Below are positions 43,801 to 58,800 of a stretch of DNA of 64,000 bases, piece by piece. Below the pieces are notes generated by a model. The model was not told the DNA's origin. It made no database searches and worked only from the letters and a program-made list of their open reading frames with translations. Every line of letters begins with the position of its first letter. Position 1 is the first letter of the stretch. This DNA is from Artemia franciscana. Taxonomy: Eukaryota > Arthropoda > Branchiopoda > Anostraca > Artemiidae. The stretch covers positions 1,657,355 through 1,721,354 of the forward strand of contig NW_027062649.1 in the NCBI RefSeq assembly GCF_032884065.1, read 5' to 3'. The translations under genes and the position numbers were made by a program.

Positions 43801-46800
43801 ACCAAATGGGGGGTTGAGGGCCAACCATCCTGTGCTTTCACACACCCTTCCTGCTTACCTTCCCCAGATTTCTCCAAGTAACCATTTAGAATTCAGGAAA
43901 AAGATAGAAATAAATCGGTACTAAGTCAGGACATTGTCAATATCTAAAACAACCCATTTAAATAACTGAAAGAGCCTTTCGGTTACAAGAGTACTATGAG
44001 GACGGCCATTTCAGCTATTTTGATTAGCTTTGCGTAGCCATCACAACATTTTATAGAAAGAATCTTCAGTAATTGTTGTTCCCAGCTACATACTCCACAA
44101 AGAAATACGCTTTTTTCTTTCCAAGAACAACTACCTTCCATAGAGAATTTATTCGAGTCTACTGTTTTATATTTTTAAACATAATGTCATGTTGTCTACT
44201 GGCATCGAGATTATAGTTACTTTGGAAGCAACAGTTTCTAAGGGAAGATGATAGCCAAAAAAATCGTCACAATTCATTTCAAATCCTTGAACACATTGAC
44301 GTTTCCTAAAGAAGATATGACATAGCTTATTCAGAGAAATAAATACTTCAATTGGCAAGGTTAGTAGTTAGAGATGTAATCCAGATTATATATTCTGAAG
44401 ACGTCAAGTTTCTGTGTTGCAAAGGAGCGTATTTAAATGCCGTGGTATATAGAGAATACTAGACGAACTTGTTTCAAGACAGCTACGAAAAGAAGGTTTG
44501 GGTATGAACGTTAGATCTCCACTTAATAATGCAGACTGTAATCCAGATTATTACCACTTTTGGTAATAAAAGCTACTTTTTATGATCATTCGCTTTCCTT
44601 AATAGCCAACCAGGGGTTGAAAAAAAAAACAAAGCTCGTATTTGGTGTGTCTAAACTGCACCAGAGGACAATTCTGAAGTTTATCCTCCTCCCCATGACG
44701 TGTTTTTCTGGGTCTTAGTTCTCCTCCTCTCAAATGCATTTCTGAGAGCCTCCTTGGGTACAAACAGCACGCTTCTTTGCAATATACACTTCAAAGGGCT
44801 TTTTCTTTCAAAAGTTGTTTGAAACATGGAGCCCCAGTTGTCGTCTTTCTTGAGGAAGATGCGAACACTGACAACCAGCTGCGCTTCAAGCTAATTCAGC
44901 TACCCCAAAGTCTTCTTGCACAACCGCGCTCTGCCAGCCTGGATCTATTGACAAATAAACCCAGCAGTCCCTGGACGAACCCTTGATTGAAGACAAGACG
45001 TGTACCTATCATTCGATGGCTGAGCAATTGTCAAAAACGAAGCAATCAATTTAAGTTTTATCGTGTGAACATTCTAAAAGCAGTTCATGAGGCCTACCTT
45101 AATCCTTAATTAAAGTGAGCATATATAGTTTACAACGTAATCTATATCAACAAAACCACACAAGAAAGTAAAAAAAATGACAAAAAAGTAGTTCATGAGG
45201 CCTACCTTAATCCTACCTTAAAGTGAGCATACATAATTTACAACGTAATCTATATCAACATAACCATAAAAGAAAGTAAAAAACATCAACCTTAATCATC
45301 CTTAATTCCTTAGTCCACTCTGAAGGCAGATGTATGCTCATAAAGTGAGCATACATAGTTTACAACGTAATCTTTATCAACATAACCACAAAAGAAAGTA
45401 AAAAATCATCACAAAAAAAGTAGTTCATGAGGCCTACCTTAATCTTACTTTAAAGGGAGCATACATATTTTACAACGTAATCTACATCAACATAATCATA
45501 AAAGAAAGTAAAACAATTATCACAAAACGATACTTGAAGAGATACTTACAATAAAACTAGAAACACTAATTTCGGCTTCCTTCAACTCATCAGCATATTT
45601 CTCCCACTGATCATACCTATGAGAATAGAAGGTTCAGACAAAGAGTTTACAAATTTCAGTGAAAATAAATTACAAATAAGACATAGTAACAAACAAACAA
45701 AGGAGGTGTTTCCTAAGGACTGAATGCTAAATATTGCATAAACAGCCAAACACAACCAACTTTGTAAGTAAAAAGCCTACTTTACCAGCTTTCCAGATCC
45801 AGCCCTAAATCATTTCGTGAAAATATTGATTTTACTTTAAAGGTTTTTTTAATTGCAAAAGGACGTAGATATGACAAATTCGTGTAACACAAGCTATTAC
45901 AGTACTATAGAAAAATGCAGTTGTTATTTTTACTGCAAAAATGCAGTTTTTATTTTTCAAAAAATTATTTTTTTTAATTACAGAAGGTTTTTAACCCCAT
46001 CAATTACCTTTAAAATGAGCTATTAAACAGCTCTCTACGATGTTCCAGTGCCCCGCTATCTGAGGAAAAGAAAAAAACGAAAAAAAGATAACGCATATAC
46101 AGAATATTGTGGTTGCAGCCACTTTTCTTAATTTTCAAGCCAAAATATTTCCCTTGTCGTTCAACCCAAGAGACGGTAAGTTTCCTATATAGAGGTTTCA
46201 TACAAGGCGGTTTCAATAGTATGCTTCTTGTTTTGATCTGACTGTATTTCTAGGAATTATAGTTAATTACATTTCTTAATATTGGACGTGATCGTCTCTT
46301 ACTAGGTTGCTAAACATCGCTGCAACCCGGGTAGCCTAATTACTCAAAAAAAAGACTTTACTAAGAATTTTAAAAATATAGATATACATAGAAATTAATT
46401 ATAGTCTAAAAGGATCAGAAGCTGTAAAAAAATGAGCTGAAGTGTACTTGAAATCAAATTAATATCAAAGATAGATAACCGAACATAAGAAACTTTATTA
46501 CTGAAAAGGCCACTTTATTAGTCTTTTAGACCAAAACATGAATCATCATACCTGGAAAGAAAAGAATGCTTGGCTGAAAAACTTCGAAATTTAGATTAAC
46601 TTCGAAATTTCGAAGTTTTAGAAAAACTTCGAATTTAGGCAAAATACATGATACCAGCATACTAGCCATTCAATAGCATACATTGTTCCATTTTGCTAAT
46701 CTAAGAGAAAATTAAATTTAAAAAAAAATCACAAATGGAAGTGGAGAGCAACATACAAATTAAAACAAACAGAATTATTATATGAGGGGGGTTACCCTCC

Positions 46801-49800
46801 TAACCGTTGATTTTGAATTAAAATCGAATAGTTGTGGGCATCAAGTCATGGCTAATTGTAGAAAAAGCCAAGACAGATAGTCCAATTGAGTGAGAGGCAT
46901 CTGGCATTAGCCCCCTTATTAGGATTATATAAAATGATGTTAGTTCATTTGTTAATAGATATGTCTATCAATTATTCGTCCATGCGTCATTCCTAGGGCA
47001 GAAGAACTAAGGTAGATAGTCATAGAACCTATTGTTTTCCAAGTGTTTGGTTAAATGGCCGTATATGAGGGGGGCTAACCCCCTAAGAATTCTGTAAGAA
47101 CAACTGATCAAACACAAGCGCCGTTTGAGAATGAGAAGTATTTTTAAAGCACTATGAATCTTAAGCGTAAAGAGCGAGGGTTGAGGAGGACGATCACCCA
47201 TCAGATATGGAATAATTTCGGTTCGTTTTTAGTTTTATGTCACTATTTACTCTCACTTGAGAAAACTTCTTTCAGTATTTCATTTCTGTTTGTTTTACTT
47301 AGCATACCCAGTGGTACTCTAAATGCAATAAAGGCTAATTTCATTCTGCGCCAAAAGCGCCCTTGGTCGCTCATTCATGGCGAACTTAATTGCATAATTC
47401 CCATTAAGAAAACATCGGTTTATGTGGAATTGTAACTTCTATTCAAAAAAATAAAACAAAATTTGGGATGCTAATAGTTTTTAATGAGTAGCTTTAAAAT
47501 TAATACATTTTTCAAAGTCAGAATCGGCTTGAATAATGCATTTTATTGTTGCATATGGGGAAATTGAAAATTTTTCAGCTTCCTTTTTTTACATTCAAGT
47601 TTAGTAGCGTTGGCTAACAATACGGGGTCCAACCAGTGGAGGATTTCTAGAATCTCTAACTTCCGAAAAATTTGTATGAAGTACAAAAGTATTCATTTTA
47701 CATATAACGAAATTTTAGCAATGACTGTTAACATGATAAGGACAGAATTAGATAAGCTTACACTCGTAAAGAAATGCTCCGAGAAGACTATTCATCCCTG
47801 GAAAAAAATGTGCCCCTTCGAACATTTTTTAGGAGAGTGAGGGCTGAATATAAAAAATAGTTTACTGGGTCATGGTTTCCACGGTTTTAAAGGCAGCTTC
47901 ACAAGACAGAGCAAACCTGTTTTTATAGAAATGTTCCTTATGGACGCCAGTTTGAGGACGAGGTCCCCTAGTAAACAAGAAGAGATTAAGGAGTGTAAGT
48001 AAAGAGGAAATGAGAAACATTACCATTTTAATTCGCTGAAAACAAAGCTTCTGGTAGCACTTGTCGACCCTCCCTCCCTCCAAAGAATTTTATGGCTAGA
48101 CTCAAGATACCCACCCTCCTCCCTCTTTCTACATCTGCGCTGGTAGGCATGTGAATATAATTTTCATGCTTCACAGAAAATACTGTTGCAATGGGAGGTG
48201 GGCTATTATCTCCAGCGTAAATAACAAACGTGTACCAAAAATATTCCTGGAATCAAGAGCGATTAGATAACAATTTCAAATCCCTTTTCATTCCCAAAAT
48301 TTACTTTACATTTATTTGAAGGCTCAATGAGAGATAGAGAATCTAGCCATTAAAATGTACTTGTTGATGTATCTTTCCCCTCTCCTGCCTACAAAATGAC
48401 TCAAAATTTTTCCTACATAATAGCTGATGACACTTACATAGAACCATATGTCACATATATTACATATAATATAGTGACACCTTATATAATTGTATGAAAT
48501 ATCAAGCAAATTGATTTATGTAAATAAAGCTTTATAATGAACGTCAGAAACATTTTTCTGCAATAAAAAGGTAACTATTAGTAATAAGAAAAACTATTAA
48601 AAAGGTAACCATAGCACGTTTATTCAGGATTAGTCTACATAAAGGAAGATTAGAGATTAGTCCCCCCAACCCCAAGCTCACGCTACTTTTGACATTCATC
48701 CTATATTTTAAAGGATAAATATATGACAGATCATATATTTCTGTCTTTATGCAAAACTCATAAAGATCTTATATAATTTGGGCCTTTAAATACACCCTTT
48801 TATAGATTTAGCACCGCCATCCCGCCCAACAAAGTGACCCACAGCGCCCACTTCGTTGAAGCTGACGCACAATCATATATCACTGAACACGGTTTTATGA
48901 AAAATTATGGGAAACAACCTAGTTCAACCAAGCACTAAGATAAATGTCTATATTAACCGTGTATCTTGGATGGACTACGTGAGTGTTCGGGAACTAATGG
49001 GGCACCGTGTGACATTATTTCTTTTGCAACTAGGGTGCTCAATATATAGTCTCTTGATACTTTTGAATCAATTCTCTATCAAAGAATTTTCAATTGATAG
49101 GAAACTAGCCCTCTTTGGAGTAGACTCGTAGCTTGGTGCCACAAAAAGGCAGAAAACGCCACCTTTCAGTGGCACAATCTTTTTGGACACTTAAAAAGCG
49201 TAGTAGAAATTTTTATTTTCATTAAAATGAGCGATTTTTTTTCAACCTCATTTGCCTTTTTGGGGGTGTTCCCACTTTTTTCCGGAAATTATACAAATTT
49301 TTTCAGTTTCTTAGCTTTTGATGCATAGCTTTATACTTAATGAATTTTATATATTTGGTATCAGCATAAAAAGCCGATTCTTTTGATGCATTAATTACCA
49401 ATATTATTATCAATATCAATTATCAATATCAAAAATTTTTTTTAGAGTTTCGTTTACTATTAGTCAAAGTTGTACATTTTGCTTAAAAATTCAATTTTTC
49501 GAACTCGTCAAATCTTTTATTTTGTTTTATACTTCAGATTTAGGATATCAGAACTGAACAAAAATGAAAATTTTACCCTGAAAATCTTTCAAAAGATGCA
49601 CTAGAACACATCCAAACCTGCAGTTCTGCCAGGCATATAAGACAAAGGAGTCTCTAGTAAAAATGCAACTAATGGGCTTCTTCAATCTTTAAACCTAAAT
49701 CATTTTCTATCTTAATCCAGCACAAATTCTTATTCTACGTAGTCTGAAGAAACTCTAACACTTAACTTTTTCCAGGCAGTAGTTTTTTTTATGAAAAACT

Positions 49801-52800
49801 AAGTCTAAAAATTTGAGTTATTTTTGTTACTGAAACAGCGTTTCTTTAACTAATCAACCGTTATATATTACTAGACAGAGATACAAATCGTTAGAAAATG
49901 AAATTGAAAACCTTCAACAAAACCAGTTCACAATTTTTCTTAGGCAAGGAAACGTATAAGTTTTATTTTTGTGATTTTACCTTCATGATTGCTCTTCATC
50001 AATGGTAGCCTATGGAGAGAAAGTAATGGACTAATGCCAGAATTTAATTTGAGAACATACAGGTGTTTTCTGCCAGATGGGCACAAATAACGTCTTCCCC
50101 GCTTAAAAAAAAAATAATTAAATAAAACATCTGTTTACATGAGTATTTCAATGATCAAGATCAAAGGCTTTCTCAAACATTGGTGTATATAACTTGCTTA
50201 CTAACTTAAGATGAGATACATGCTTTTCAGCCCAACTCGGTGTCAAAAGTCTGCTGAACCAAGTTGTTCCATTGGGTTCTGTGTATAGTCGAACAAATTC
50301 CGATCGCACCTAGTTCCGCCTACGACTCTGCTTCCAGAAACCCCCAAACAGTTCGACATACTTTTTGGCGACGTTTTTTCCAAGAAGACATCTAGCCACC
50401 ATATTTTTCTTCCATGAAGAAGAAGAGACTCCCAGAAGTGCCTGACGTGTCAGGATCTCTTCTGGCACCTTATTACGTGATCTAGCCATTTAGGACATCT
50501 TTTCTTTATCGACGTGGAAACGCCAAGTTTTAGTCCACACATTTTCGTTATCTGTTGGTTGCTGATTCTTCGCGACATCCTTATGTTGCAAATATGCTGT
50601 AGGCATTTTCAGTCGAAGTGTTAAGATGACGCTCCTCCTCTACATAGAGGAACCAGGTCTCACAGCCATGTAACAAATTTTTACCCACGCATACTGACTA
50701 GATCCCAAGTTTCGACAGGAAGTTGATTTTTCTTCTAGTCCATTTACCGAGCAGTTTACCCAGGTGACAAAGGCAGGCCAAGCTTTGCTGATCCTGTCTT
50801 GAACTAACTACAAGCTCCATCTTCAGCATTTAAAATTGCCCCAGATATTCGAATTCTTCCACCCTCTCAACAGGTTCTCCATTGAGTCTTCTCTTTGGTT
50901 AAGAAAAACTTTGTCTCGGGGATACCAATCACAAATTCTATCTTGCTAGCAGTGTTTTTGAGTGGAGTCTTCAAGCCAAGTACCATTGTCAGTATATTCA
51001 ATGTCAGCAACAGTTTCTTATGTTGAGATGGCTACACCCTCATCTTCTTTCGACGAGTTTTTCATCAATAACATAAACAAAAAGAATTGGCAATGGCAGA
51101 CATCCATAGCAAAAGCCATAGGCTATTTCAAATAGTTATGTAAGCTCACCATATATTTGTATATTACTAGTGTAGGACAATAATTTAATTAAACCATATA
51201 TCGATATTTCTGCTTTCGACATTCGATATTCGATACACCGATTTCGATATTTCTGACCAGGCTTTATGCTCAGATTAACTTTGGTTTTTGGCAAAATTCA
51301 ATGACAAAATTTGTAATTAAGGTGTATGTCGCACAATATTTTTCCAAATTTTGAATAAAATACAAAAAAACTTCTAGTACATGAACGAATATTACAAAAA
51401 CCCCGATTTGAATTACTTGGGCTGAGGGTAAAGTAAAATAAGCTACTACTTATTTTTTGGCTATTCAAATTAGCAACATGTCTATATTTTTCCCAGAGAA
51501 TTGTTTCAGCCTTTCAGTGGTTAAATTAAAAATCGTTTTGATTCTTCAACTGAAAGTAAGGAGCAACACTAAGACTTAAAAGAACAAAAATTGTTCCGTA
51601 TATAAGGGAGATATCCCCATCCTCAACACCTTGCTCTTCACGCCAAAGTTTCTTTTTGTATTTTAATAATGTCCTTACTCTATGCTCTTGTCTTTCTGGA
51701 GTTTTTAAATGATTGGGACAAAAAGTTAAAATTAGCATAAAGAGCAAAGTATTGAGGAGGGGGATTTGCCCTCATATAAGGGATAACTTCTGTTCGTTTT
51801 AAGTTTTAATATTGATCCTTACTTTTAGTTGAAAAAATTGTTTTTCTTTATTTAATTTCTGATTGTTTTTATATTAATGCCAGAAAATCCGCCTTTTCGC
51901 TCCATGAATAATCCCCCCCCAAGAAAATTCCTCCTTGGAAGTTCTTTCCGCGTAAGATCTCCCATCCCTAGACAGTTCCATTCCTACTGAAATTTCCCCA
52001 AAAAACTTCTTATGGACAATTCTACATTGAAAATTATTTTAAGCATACTTTCATTTGAAAAAGACTTGTTTTGCTGTTAATTTCAAATCGTTTTTCAAAT
52101 AATTCTGGAAATCCTCCTTCCGTGGAAAATTTTTCCTAGAAATTGTCCCCTCCCAGTGTCTCAATGGGAAGTTTCTCCCACGAAGAATTCCCCCATGGAA
52201 AATCTCTCCTGCAGAAAATCCCTTCCGTGGAAGAATCCCCAGTGTAAAAATTCTCCTCCCATGAAAAAAATCCCCCTTTGAAAAATCCCCCATACAATCT
52301 CAACTCCTTTGAAAATTTTCCCTGGGCAATTTTACCAGAATATCTCCACGTGTAAAATTGTATTGACAAAGAGAAAGAAAATTAAATAAAATAATTTCGT
52401 AAAAGAATTCTTGTAAATTCCCAGTCCCCGTGTATAGTTTCCTTTTAAAAGTTCTTCCCAGAAAATTCCTTCATCGCGGGAAATTCTTGACCTGGAACCC
52501 CCCCCCCCCTCCGCAGAAGCTTCCCCCCAAATAAAATCACTCTCCCCCAAAATATCTGTTTACTTCCCAATATCAAATACTATATGCAAACACTATACAA
52601 ATTTCATAACTTACAACCTTTTCTCCAGAGATTTTCGGAGTCATGTCATCCTAAGAGGCATAATACTAGACCTTACAACTATGCTGATCAAATGGCTATC
52701 TCAAAATTTTGATCGGATGACTTTGGAAAAAAAGGAGCATGGGAGGGAGGGGGAATCTAGCTCCCCTCCAATCGTGTGGTCATGAAATGGGGAATTATAA

Positions 52801-55800
52801 CTGTAATTTCCGTTTGATCAAGCCCTCTCCCAAAGAAAACGAAAAAAAAGAACAAAAAAACACGCATCCGTGATCTTTCTTCTGGCAAAAATTACAAAAC
52901 TTCCCATTTTTGCATAATGTGGCAATATGCCACATATTCGGCAATATGCCGAATGTGATGGTGTGATTTTTATTAGGATGCATTGACTTTTTAGGGACGT
53001 GCCCGACCTTTCAAAAGAATCATACAAATTTCCTCAGGCTCGTAGCTTTTCATGGGTACCTGAAATTTGATGAATCTTTTTGTATCTGGAGTCGGCATAA
53101 AAAGCCAATTCATTTGACGTATATATTGTTATAAAAGTTCCCTTTTTTTAGAGTTTCTGTTGATATTTGGCCGAGCTGCATCTTACTCAAAATTTGTTAC
53201 CACGAACTGTTTTATTAACTAATCAGGCTTGGAATCCACTCTTAGAAAGGATATTAGTGGCGGCATGGATATTATTTTATGACAATCTTGTACAGGTATT
53301 TCTTAGACCCATATTACAAAACTTTCATGATTTGAATGGATTAGTTTTTCTTGGCACTAAAGACTCCCTATTGAAAATCTAGAGAGCCGTGACTGATACA
53401 GCTGCTGATGAAGCTTGCCTGACTTTGGCTACTGAAACTTCGTCTTGTGATCTTCACAAATAAGCTTGATTCTATAGTAGCTGAATTACAGGGATTGTCA
53501 CAGCAATTGCATCTATGGATACGGATTTCAGAGAGCCCAAATCTATGTCTTTTGCTTTCTTACTCTCAAATTGGAGAAGATCATCAGGATAATATAGAGT
53601 TTCTAGAAACACGGATTGAGGCATGTGGCAATTTTGACGATTGTAATCTGAACAAGGTCTATAAGCCTAGGAGGTATTTTATTTATCTAAGCCTTTTGGA
53701 GGTTATCAGCAACATTTGAGAGCCCAACCTCACTAAAGGTAGTTCGAGAATGGGCTATGTCATCTTTTGGATACAGCTATGCATGCTATGTATTAGCATA
53801 TACAAGTCAGAATACTGAATAGATTATTCTTTTTCTCTACCATTTGCAAAATAATTTTCTATGTTGGATCTTTTCTGCCGGACGTTCACCAGTAGATACC
53901 AGAAAAAGCCGATTTAATATCGTTTTCGTTATCGATATTGATGTTTCGATATTTGATATCGATATTTCGCGATATATCAATATAGACATCCAATACCGCC
54001 CAACATTATATATTACTCTGGGTGTTGTCATAGTGTTGTCTTAACAGGCCAACTATCTTTGTTGAAACACCCTCTTCAAGGTTATTTGCCACAGTGTTAT
54101 CACCGTTTACCATGGGGTTGTCTATCAAGTTAGTCAAAAGTATTTGAAATATTGTCAATAATGGCGAAGATATACGAGTTCTAACGTTACTGTAGATCTG
54201 ATTTAAACAAAAATATACATCAATTTGAACACCTTAAAATCGATGTAGCATCTTTCTGAATTTTTTCATCATTACTTGAAAATGAAATTTCGGTTTCAGA
54301 TTCCTTGACTTGTTTCTTACTAGAAAAGGAAAAATATGGGTCTGACAATTATGAGCCCAGAGATTAAGTTCAAGTTGCAACTTTAGCTGTATTGTTAATT
54401 GTAAATAGCATTAGATAACTCAACTGTGCCATTTTGAATGTTTATATTTTCTTAATATAGATGGCTTGTTATTTAATGGATAATTAATGTTAACTCTACT
54501 TTTGACTTCTTTAATTCTATTGAGTCTAGTTTTATAGCAGAGCATACCATTATTTCTTCCTAGGCTAGGATTGCTAAATTACATCAACCCTAGTCAGGCA
54601 TGTTTGTAGAAATATATTTCAGAAGAGCGGGGGGGGGCAAATTCAAGCTAGGGGATTGGCAATGTAAACCAAGTTTTCAAAAAGTGTTGCAACTTCAAAA
54701 GAAGCACGAAAATGCAATATGAAACTGTAAAACAGAAAAGCTATCAAAAGATCATTCCTAAATGACGATATATGAAAGTTTTATTTTTTGATCTCCAAAT
54801 TTTTATTATTTTGCTCACAAAATCCACACACAAAAAGTCTCGGAAAACATTTTAAATCTTAGAAGATTCACAAACAATATTGTTAGGAATTATATAAAAA
54901 ATAAACAAGTTTTATCAAATGAAAGAAAGGAGCAACTAAAAACCAACAGAAATTATTCCGTACATGACACAGCTTTGTCAAAACTGTGCTTCTTAAGTAA
55001 TAAAAAACTATAATGTTTGCAGTCACTACAGGAATACAAAATTCATTTAAATAAAGTAATAGAAAATTTTTCATTTGCAGTCAATTGAGGACTGTATCAT
55101 TAATTGATTGGAACCTCTGTAACCTGTGAATACCCATAATAAACTTATATTTTTGTACTCATGTATCTTACTTTTTCGTGTTGATGTGTATATAGATACA
55201 TTAGCCCTAAATCTTCACTTCTATCTCAAGATGGCGCCCAAAGGCCTCGACCTACAGTCAAGGTAAACATAGGCTTTTCTTTAGGCTCACTGATGGTACA
55301 CACCAAACATGAAACAAGACTCGGCCAAGCGTGACATTTGGCATGGCAGATGGAAAGCAACATAGACTTTCCAAACAGTCCTTGCTATTTGAATTTTCAG
55401 CTTTTTTGGGCAGGTGCAACATTAAAACCAAAGAAAAACATGAACCATTCATAAAGGTTATCATTGGTGGGTGTAACCATAATGTGGCTTAGAAATACAT
55501 AGTATAGTAATTCAAACATTCATTGTAATTCTTTTTTACGAGCCTTCTAAGCTTATTACATTCTTAAAACAGTTTTTGTCATATACATTGTTCTCATTCA
55601 ACAGTTTTTTAAACCAGTTCAATCCCCCATTAAATTCCAAGAATGAGTATATTTGAATTGATAAGAACTGGCTAAATTTCAGCATTTGAGTTAAAAGCAG
55701 ACAAGATGACATAAAAGAAGTTCAAGAAACACTAAAGAACTTAGTCCATTAAAAAATCAAATGAACTGACCTCAAACCTTTCCAAAAAAATTAATGATCC

Positions 55801-58800
55801 TTTTATGAATTAAACTATACTTTTGTACTGCAGTCTATACAAGAAACCTCATTTTAAGACAAGTTTTACAGGTTCACTCTTATTTTAAACAAAAAAGAAA
55901 CACCTTTCTACCTGAATGTGGTGATGTAGAGATTCACCAGTTTGGCAGCAAATCTTGAAAATTGGTTATCAATGCAGACTGAATAGTACCCTCCACTAAT
56001 AGATACTTCCTGGTAATCAGAATCTATTTTCCACTGGTATGGGTGAACCAATTCTCCTCTTGGATTTCTTACAGCAAAGCCAGCCTTACCATCACCACCT
56101 TTCAATACCTTTAAAAATAATAGACAGAAAATTGTGGAAACAATTTCTTCAGGCTAAACATGCAGCCTAAACAGTTAAGTGTCAAGGTTTTTACCAGGTA
56201 TGCAAAAAACTCCAAAGCTGCTAGTAGCAGAATTTCATAAGCTGCCAACACTTTAGCAGCACAACTTGTGTTTTAACAGCTCTGCTTTGAGCAAAAAGTA
56301 TTTTATACATAAAATTTGCAGAACAGTAGCAACTTAGTATATACTAAGTATATATACTAGTATATATATACTAAGTATATATATATATATATAAGTATAT
56401 AGTTAGTATAGGTATAGGTATAGTATATAAGTATATAGGTATACTATAAGTATATAGTATACTTATACTAAGTATAAGTATATATATATATATATACTAT
56501 ATATACTAAGTATATATACTAAGTATATACTAAGTATATACTTAGTATATACTTAGTATATACATAAAATTTGCAGAACAGTAGCAACTTAGTAGCAACT
56601 TAGTATAGCTTGCAGTTAGAAATATCAATAGTTTTTTTTAATTACAGCTAAAAAATGTAAACTAATTCAGTGGTAGGACAAAGTTCTTGCTTTCTAAATC
56701 TCAGCACCATGACATTCTACCTGATCAACCTCTACCATCAAGAACAAGAAAGCAAGATATGTTAGTTTTTGTTAAAGCAAGAACAAACCAATATGGTAAT
56801 TCTTCCATCCTGGTTTTTGTCAATATGTACAATAAGAGTTAATGTTTATAGCTTGATTTATATTTGCAAGTGTAGTTTGATTTTAAATATGTTGTAAAGA
56901 AATGCAAATCAGCAATAGCTGCCAAGTTTTTGCTATTAAACTTGTCTACTACTACTATTGCTACTAGCCATAAATACCATACTCCAAAATTTTATATGTA
57001 CCATTTTTTCAAAAGTGCTATATCATATTTGCTGTAATGCTGCTAGTGGAGTATAATATTCAAAGTCTAAAGTATACTGTATACAGCTTACTGTTGTTGC
57101 TTTATTGATGGAGTTGTGCACTCCAATGCTAGTGGTATTATAAATATCATGCATACCCAACTGCATGCTTGATACTCATTGATCATTATACTATAACTAC
57201 AAAAGTCCTACTTGATTTTCTGAGAGAACAATATTGATTGGCGACATGGCTGTCAAATGCATTAGGAAGCTGTAATATTACTTTTGCCCTAATCTAATCC
57301 CCAAAACAAACAGAGAATTATGGCTACATTGTAGTTTGACTGTTTTAGGCTACTAATCTTCCATGTTCCAGCTTTCCCATTACCTGCTTTAACTATATGT
57401 ACACCTTGAGAGCTACCTGCCCATTTAAGATTCTTTTAACTGATGAATAAGCAGCTTTGAGATAATTTGGCTATTTGTGCTAGATTTGGACAAATATTCA
57501 CTTTCAGTTGAAGAGAGAAGTGTAGTAAGTAAAAACTTGTACACAAAGACAAAGGATAACAACAAATTAAAATCAAATTTTCACACAGCAACATTGAAAC
57601 TCAATGAATTTTTAATTTAAAGAAGTTTAAAAATCCAACAGCATAAGAGCTCACTCACAGGGTGGAATAGAACATTGCTTTTCAAAATGCATGCTAAAGT
57701 TGTTCTAATGGACTAATTGAATTCAATGCCAATCTCTAGAATTACCAATATCATTGTCTTGAAGCATTACAGGTCAGGATTGCATAATAGTTTTGATGAG
57801 AATAAGGACGTAATAAAATTCATAAAGCAAGTGGAACATGAAGAATTTTGGAACCAATCTGGTCTACTACTTCACTAATGCAATAAATTTTCAGTTTTTC
57901 AGCACAATTGGTTGTGTGAAAGAAATGCCACTTTTTCTGTGAACCAAAGTGAACATCCCAGCCTGCTTCAATTAATGGCTTAAATGTTCCACTAATAGAG
58001 AACCCTGTCACTGGATAACTAAATCACTGCAAAGAGTGGCAGAACTAACGCTATGGCAACAGGCACATGTGTCCACAATACTACCCATAACCTCAACAAC
58101 AGAGGATCTGCATTTACACTAGATACACAATCTAACCATTTTTTTTAACTGGTCAGGAACTGCACTTCATGGCAAATTTTGAAAACCCTATGAATTTGCA
58201 AGGTCAACCAAGTGTCCAGGTTGATCAGATTTTCTGATCATCAATTCAAATGAGCTGGTATCAAATATGTTCCCCAGAATTACAGCCTATTTGTCAACTG
58301 GGTTGTACCTATTAGGGTGAATTGAGATTAATCAATAGCTTGCCTAAGAACCTGCTAAGCCTCTGAGAAGTTGAAGCAACCAGCCCTCAAGCCATTTCTG
58401 CAGAATCTCCCAACTCAGGAACCACATTGTTATCAATCACCAAATGCATCCCTTGCAACACAAGGAAGGGATAGTCAATGATGCCATTAATGACAACCTA
58501 ATAAAAAAAAACTTGCTGGTTGATGGACAACATGGCTTCAGAAAACGCCAGTCTATACAGACTAACTTCACTCACTCTAACAACATAGTGACCAATTGGC
58601 AAAAACTTTTGATAAAGTTGTGCACTGCTATTTCACTAAGAAACTTAATGCCTACAAAGTTAATCCCAAAATAATTTATTTGTTTTCTTAGTGGAAGAAC
58701 ATATAGTCTAGTCCTGAACAATGAAAGCAGGATGTAAGTGAACTCATATCAAGTACATGTCCTTGGTGACATGCTGTAAGGCCCAAAGCATGGATCTACC

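Larger units (their letters stand above)
51168..54008. mobile_element. hAT-like DNA transposon remnant containing a nested F1 copy
   Basis: Exact 8-bp direct repeats TATATTAC flank it (51160-51167 and 54009-54016). The ends are inverted: TAGTGTAGGACAATA at the left, and TAATGTTGGGCGGTA read inward on the minus strand at the right (10 of 15 match). Both subterminal regions are rich in TCGATATTTC motifs (51196-51255 and 53923-53986). Eight-base duplications and imperfect short inverted ends are typical of hAT elements. Removing the F1 insertion (51522-53214) leaves about 1.15 kb. No transposase motif was recognised in the frames at 53167-53719, so it is a non-autonomous or heavily decayed copy. 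Confidence 0.6.

Noticed and set aside
44777..44986. 69-codon frame with APVVVFLEEDANTDNQLRFK
   Set aside because: Reads like protein in places, but there is no known family, no splice partners, and it lies inside an intron on the opposite strand.
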